A DNA stretch of 64,000 bases from Thiosocius sp963808165 (GTDB taxonomy: Bacteria; Pseudomonadota; Gammaproteobacteria; Chromatiales; Chromatiaceae): NCBI GenBank assembly GCA_963808165.1, contig CAWEET010000021.1, positions 186,001 to 250,000 of the forward strand. Reading direction: 5' to 3'. Positions 60,768-64,000 of the stretch are shown piece by piece. Under the pieces are notes generated by a model. The model saw nothing but the letters and a program-made list of their open reading frames with translations. It had not been told where the DNA came from and searched no databases. The first letter of the stretch is position 1; every line of letters starts with the position of its first letter. Position numbers and translations under genes: made by a program.

Positions 60768-61328
60768 TTATGATTTGGCACTCGACTTCTTCTTGGTCGT
60801 TGCCTTCTTCTTTGCGGCCACTTTCTTTTTCGTGCTCGCTTTCTTCTTGGTGGCCACCTTTTTCTTTGCGGCTGCTTTCTTCTTCGGCGCCGCCTTCTTC
60901 TTCGCTACGGTCGTTTTCTTCTTCGCACCTGCCTTTTTCTTCGCGCTTGCCTTCTTCTTCGCACCCGCCTTTTTCTTCGTGCTTGCCTTCTTCTTCGCAG
61001 TTGCCTTCTTCGAACTCGCGCTTTCGTCGGCTACCTTGCCGCGTAACTGATCCAGTTTGTGACTGACAGCATCGATAAGGTCACTGCCGATGGTTTCGAC
61101 TTCTTCGATCAGGCTCTTGAGTACCTGGGCGGCCTGGGTCTCCGCGACGGTCTTCGCTGCAGTCGAAATCTTGTCGGTCACTGCGCCGACGCCGTCTTTC
61201 ACTTCACCGATCACGAGATCGCCAGCCTTTTCGACCTCGTTGATTACAGTCGAAGCCGTTGTCTTGACGTTCTTTGTGATGTCGCTTTTCTTCGCGACAT
61301 TCTTTTTCTTGCTGGATTTCTTCGCCAT
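60768..61328 (-). CDS. Histone H1-like Lys/Ala-rich protein (AlgP/Hc1-like tail)
   Basis: 186 residues from the ATG at 61328 (the GTG two codons earlier is the alternative). Residues 1-105 are an amphipathic helical domain (VKTTASTVINEVEKAGDLVI, AAQVLKSLIEEVETIGSDLI, DAVSHKLDQLRGKVADES). The remaining 80 are nearly pure K/A/T in repeats such as KKKAGAKKKASAKKK. Eukaryote-H1-like tails of this kind bind DNA nonspecifically; AlgP of Pseudomonas is an example. Chromosome compaction or PHA-granule/DNA association are both possible. Confidence 0.8.
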   Translation of the reverse strand: MAKKSSKKKNVAKKSDITKNVKTTASTVINEVEKAGDLVIGEVKDGVGAVTDKISTAAKTVAETQAAQVLKSLIEEVETIGSDLIDAVSHKLDQLRGKVADESASSKKATAKKKASTKKKAGAKKKASAKKKAGAKKKTTVAKKKAAPKKKAAAKKKVATKKKASTKKKVAAKKKATTKKKSSAKS

Positions 61329-62118
61329 CCCCACGCGCCCTCATAATGTGATATCCCACAAACAAATATAGGCGCTTGATTCTTCATCGCAATCAGAAAT
61401 ATGCATAAAGTTGACCTGCGCAAAAACAGGGCTGGACGCAGCCTTCGGCAGCGGCTCAATAGGCGTGGGTATTGCCCGCCGCGCCAAACCGCAAACTGCA
61501 TTGCTGAATAGGCCGCTGATGTCCTGACATTGATCTCCGCCGGCCATCGTTTAGCCTTTGGTGGCGAGTTGGGATGCGACGTTTCAGGCCATAGACAACA
61601 TTGTCATCGCATCATCTGCTGTCGAGCTTGCTTCGAATGTCGGTCCTGCCAAGACACCGCCTTTGGGTCAGCCCTGGCGCGGTTGAATGTAAGGTCGGGT
61701 GATCCGGGCGGCAGCATGGCAGTAGTCCTCTGGGGTGTCGGTACACAAGAGAATTTTGTGTTCGAATCATATTTGCCGAATGCCCGCGGGAAAATCTCTC
61801 AGACAGGATTGAACCATGAACGTATGCGGCCAGCTTCGCCTTGTCTGCGCCAGTCCATCGTGCCGGTCATGGGCCGTCTCAGTCGCAGGTGCCGGGTCGG
61901 TCAGCAGCACTGTGGACAGCAGAATCACCAAAGAAGCGTTGCTGATCCTCCATCGCAGTTGGCCACATGGTCCACTGGATTATTCATCCGGCATTGGTGG
62001 AGCGCCCTGGTCTGAATCCAATTCCGGTGTTCGTCCGGGCCATTTGTTGCGGCTATTCAACCCCGGCTGCTTCTCGGCAGTTGCAGTAGCGGCTATGATC
62101 ATTCCTCTGGCTGATTGA
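61329..62118. other. Intergenic about 790 bp, nothing identified
   Basis: Between the H1-like gene and the palindromic element. Open frames at 61530 and 61816 lack ribosome binding sites and domains. No RNA gene was recognized. Confidence 0.4.
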
Positions 62119-62278
62119 AGGGCATCTCTAATAATCCTGGGTGCGCAGATTGGGCGACATAATTCGGGACATCAAGGCGAAGACCGCACGTAATAGCTGG
62201 CTATTGCGAAGGTCTTCAACGCACAGAGCGCGGATTATGTCGTTCAAGATGCCATCTATGGATTGTTAGAGGTGCCCT
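62119..62278. mobile_element. 160-bp palindromic element (MITE-like)
   Basis: Left end AGGGCATCTCTAATAATCC and right end (inverted) AGGGCACCTCTAACAATCC agree at 17 of 19 positions. A second matching block CGACATAAT lies at the same distance (37 bp) from both ends. No coding capacity. It ends 41 bp before the histidine kinase start codon. Confidence 0.8.
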
Positions 62279-62319
62279 GAAGTTAAGTTCTACGGCCTCA
62301 TGGACATACAGCGGACAAC

Positions 62320-63756
62320 ATGAAAGACACGCCACACGATTTAGCGCGTTCGATGGCCGAGACCTTGGCCGACAACAGCGAGCAGCTGAATCTGAGCATC
62401 ATCCAAAGCATCGGTGACTGCGTGAAGGTGCTCGATATTGATGGCCGCCTGCTTTACATGAACGAGGTCGGCCAGCGTCTACTCGACATAGGAGATATCC
62501 GGCCGTATCTCGGGGCTCGCTACAGCGATTTCTTCGAGGGGCGGGATACGGATGAAGCGACAACGGCTCTTGCCGAAGCGCAACAGGGTCGCCAAGGTCG
62601 ATTCGTTGGGTTTGCTGCGACAGCCGATGGGACCCCCAAATGGTGGGATGTCGTCATCACGCCGATCTATGGTCATGGGCGTGTAGTCGAGAGGCTTCTG
62701 GTGATGTCCAGAGACATTACCGATCAAAAAAGGGCTAGTGAGGCACTGGCAGAAAGGGAGCATCTTCTTCGTCAGGCGCAATCCTATGCACACATCGGCA
62801 ACTGGAGCCTGGATGCAGACAGCATCACGGCGAGTTGGTCGGACGAGGTCTACCGGGTCCTGGGTCTGGACGTCTCTGCTGTGCCCGGACCCGTGACGCT
62901 CGAGAAGGCGATCCACCCTGAGGATATGGCCGACGTGAAGGCGTCGCTACTGCGGTCTTTGAACACCGGCGCGGAACATAAGAAGGAGTATCGGGTTATC
63001 CGGCCAGATGGCGACGTAAGGTGGGTGGCCTGCAAGGGAGCGCCGGTTTTCGATGATCAGGGAAGGCTGGTTAGGCTGCTGGGCATATTTCAGGATATTA
63101 CCGAGCGCAAGCTGACCGAAGAGCAGGCCAAGGCGGCGCTCCGGGAGAAAGATGTATTGCTTCGTGAGATCCATCATCGGGTAAAGAACAACCTCCAGGT
63201 AGTGTCCAGCCTTCTATCCCTACAGGCCATGAAGACGCCGAATACAGAGGCATCCAGTACCCTGATGGAAAGTTGCCGAAGAATCCAAGTGATGGCGGAT
63301 ATCCATAATCGGCTCTACGGATCAAGCGACATCGCGAAGATCGAATTCGACGATTTCGTCCATACGCTTACCGAAGGTCTGGTGTCCGCCTATTCGCCGG
63401 AGGCTGTCCATATCGATCTCGTCGAAGATCTGGAATCGATCACATTGAACATCGATACGGCGATCCCGTGTAGCCTGATCATCAGTGAACTGCTATCGAA
63501 CTCTATGAAACATGCGTTCCCCGGCAGAACCAAAGGGACCATAGTGGTAGCGCTCAAGCGGCATGGCGACAAACTCCATCTTCGCGTGAAAGACAATGGC
63601 ATTGGACAGACACAGGCGCAAGGCTCACAACCCTACGAGTCCCTGGGACTGATGCTTGTGCATGCACTCGTCGAGCAACTGGGTGGGGACATCGTCTGTT
63701 CGAATGAAAAGGGCGCATGCACGACCATCACCTTTGATGCGAAACGAGCGGCCTAG
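62320..63756 (+). CDS. PAS-domain sensor histidine kinase (HisKA_2 type)
   Basis: 478 residues, no membrane segment, so a cytoplasmic sensor. Two PAS domains are seen: residues about 25-135 (IGDCVKVLDIDGRLLYMNEV, VMSRDITDQKRA) and about 150-265 (QAQSYAHIGNWSLDADSITA, EYRVIRPDGDVRWVACKGAP, GIFQDITERK). The HisKA_2 phosphoacceptor follows (REIHHRVKNNLQVVSSLLSL, His285), then an ATPase domain with IISELLSNSMKHAF and VKDNGIGQ. It phosphorylates a response regulator, surely the overlapping one downstream. Signal unknown. Confidence 0.92.
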   Translation: MKDTPHDLARSMAETLADNSEQLNLSIIQSIGDCVKVLDIDGRLLYMNEVGQRLLDIGDIRPYLGARYSDFFEGRDTDEATTALAEAQQGRQGRFVGFAATADGTPKWWDVVITPIYGHGRVVERLLVMSRDITDQKRASEALAEREHLLRQAQSYAHIGNWSLDADSITASWSDEVYRVLGLDVSAVPGPVTLEKAIHPEDMADVKASLLRSLNTGAEHKKEYRVIRPDGDVRWVACKGAPVFDDQGRLVRLLGIFQDITERKLTEEQAKAALREKDVLLREIHHRVKNNLQVVSSLLSLQAMKTPNTEASSTLMESCRRIQVMADIHNRLYGSSDIAKIEFDDFVHTLTEGLVSAYSPEAVHIDLVEDLESITLNIDTAIPCSLIISELLSNSMKHAFPGRTKGTIVVALKRHGDKLHLRVKDNGIGQTQAQGSQPYESLGLMLVHALVEQLGGDIVCSNEKGACTTITFDAKRAA

Positions 63757-64000
63757 TGCGATCCATTCTCATTGTCGAAGACGAGAAGATCTCCAGTATG
63801 TTGCTGGAGCATCTGGTGTCAAAGTTGGGCTGGAATATTGTCGGTTCGGTCAGCTCGGGCGAAGAAGCGATTCGATGTGCGGAGTCCGCGCAACCCGATC
63901 TGATTATCATGGATGTCGGCCTGAGGGGCGATATCAACGGAATCGAGGCGGCGAACGCCATCTGCCAACGAAAGCCCACACCCGTGCTGTTCCTTAGCGC
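63756..64000 (+). CDS. Response regulator receiver protein (cut by window end)
   Basis: The GTG at 63756 overlaps the last base of the kinase stop, so the pair is translationally coupled. The 81 visible residues form a receiver domain: SILIVEDEKISSMLLEHLVS (acidic pocket E-D-E), DLIIMDVGLRGDINGIEAAN with the phosphoacceptor Asp, and PTPVLFLSA with the switch Ser. Any output domain lies beyond the window. The wording fits single-domain or ANTAR-type receivers that follow HisKA_2 kinases. Confidence 0.9.
   Translation, partial: MRSILIVEDEKISSMLLEHLVSKLGWNIVGSVSSGEEAIRCAESAQPDLIIMDVGLRGDINGIEAANAICQRKPTPVLFLS

Noticed and set aside
60763..61050. Phe/Leu-rich plus-strand frame resembling a membrane protein
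   Set aside because: It is the complement of the AAG/AAA-rich Lys tail of the H1-like gene (TTC/CTT codons), not a real membrane protein.

Overview
The window reads as chromosomal DNA (roughly 60% GC) from a gammaproteobacterium. Gene content (CbpA/CbpM chaperones, PpnN, YceH, a YfeK-type DUF5329 protein, c-type cytochromes, an HAE-1 RND pump, tripartite tricarboxylate transport, a histone H1-like Lys/Ala tail, a PHA-system protein) fits a free-living or sulfur-oxidizing lineage such as Chromatiales. That placement is inference: the window has no rRNA or tRNA gene. I saw no CRISPR array and no prophage.

Layout. 1-3744: envelope genes (CDP-alcohol phosphatidyltransferase, a frameshifted YceI gene, an LTA-synthase-like sulfatase, a convergent FkbM methyltransferase). 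3745-8271: a small acidic protein, a pentapeptide-repeat remnant, PpnN, a 269-bp inverted-repeat element next to a Crp/Fnr regulator, and another small protein. 8650-15373: the most distinctive locus. It encodes an exported protein of eight tandem beta-type repeats (present twice, inside a nearly perfect 1367-bp direct duplication), a GIN-domain (DUF2807) protein, an OmpA-family protein, a 100-residue exported protein, a CsgG-like lipoprotein fused to a peptidoglycan-binding region and a DUF4384-like region, and a second 100-residue exported protein. The three transcription units share one 66-bp promoter-like architecture with fixed spacing. I read this as an undescribed curli/holdfast-like surface fibre or secretion system. 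A group IIC intron fragment lies directly behind the terminator of the first repeat-protein copy.

15689-19235: a LicC-like nucleotidyltransferase and a serine-palmitoyltransferase-like enzyme, divergent from an AraC regulator. 19335-21768: a heat-shock cluster Hsp20-CbpA-CbpM-Hsp20 behind a good sigma-32 promoter match. 21755-33070: Mut7-C protein, HtpX-like protease, glutamine amidotransferase, PilZ protein, XpaC/TelA pair, CaCA antiporter, PhoD-like phosphatase, YceH. 33663-40583: a catabolic block with FAH hydrolase, TctC/TctB/TctA transporter, AAE3-like acyl-CoA ligase and ketopantoate-reductase-like enzyme. 40694-45053: UspA protein, phospholipase-D lipoprotein, a palindrome-ended mobile remnant, endonuclease/phosphatase, DUF5329. 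45359-49779: RND pump and its adaptor. 50490-53846: a protein with 138-bp tandem repeats, a small protein divergent from a LysR regulator, and DUF3144. 54110-55592: three c-type cytochromes. 55770-61328: a glycosyltransferase remnant, DgkA, EcsC, HMA-like protein, PHA-system protein, a gutted P-type ATPase, a metK remnant, a frameshifted small membrane protein and a histone H1-like protein. 62119-64000: a 160-bp palindromic element, then a PAS histidine kinase and a response regulator cut by the window end.

A recurring theme is decay and small mobile elements. At least five spacers hold recognizable gene ends, and three families of short inverted-repeat elements sit next to regulatory or metabolic genes.
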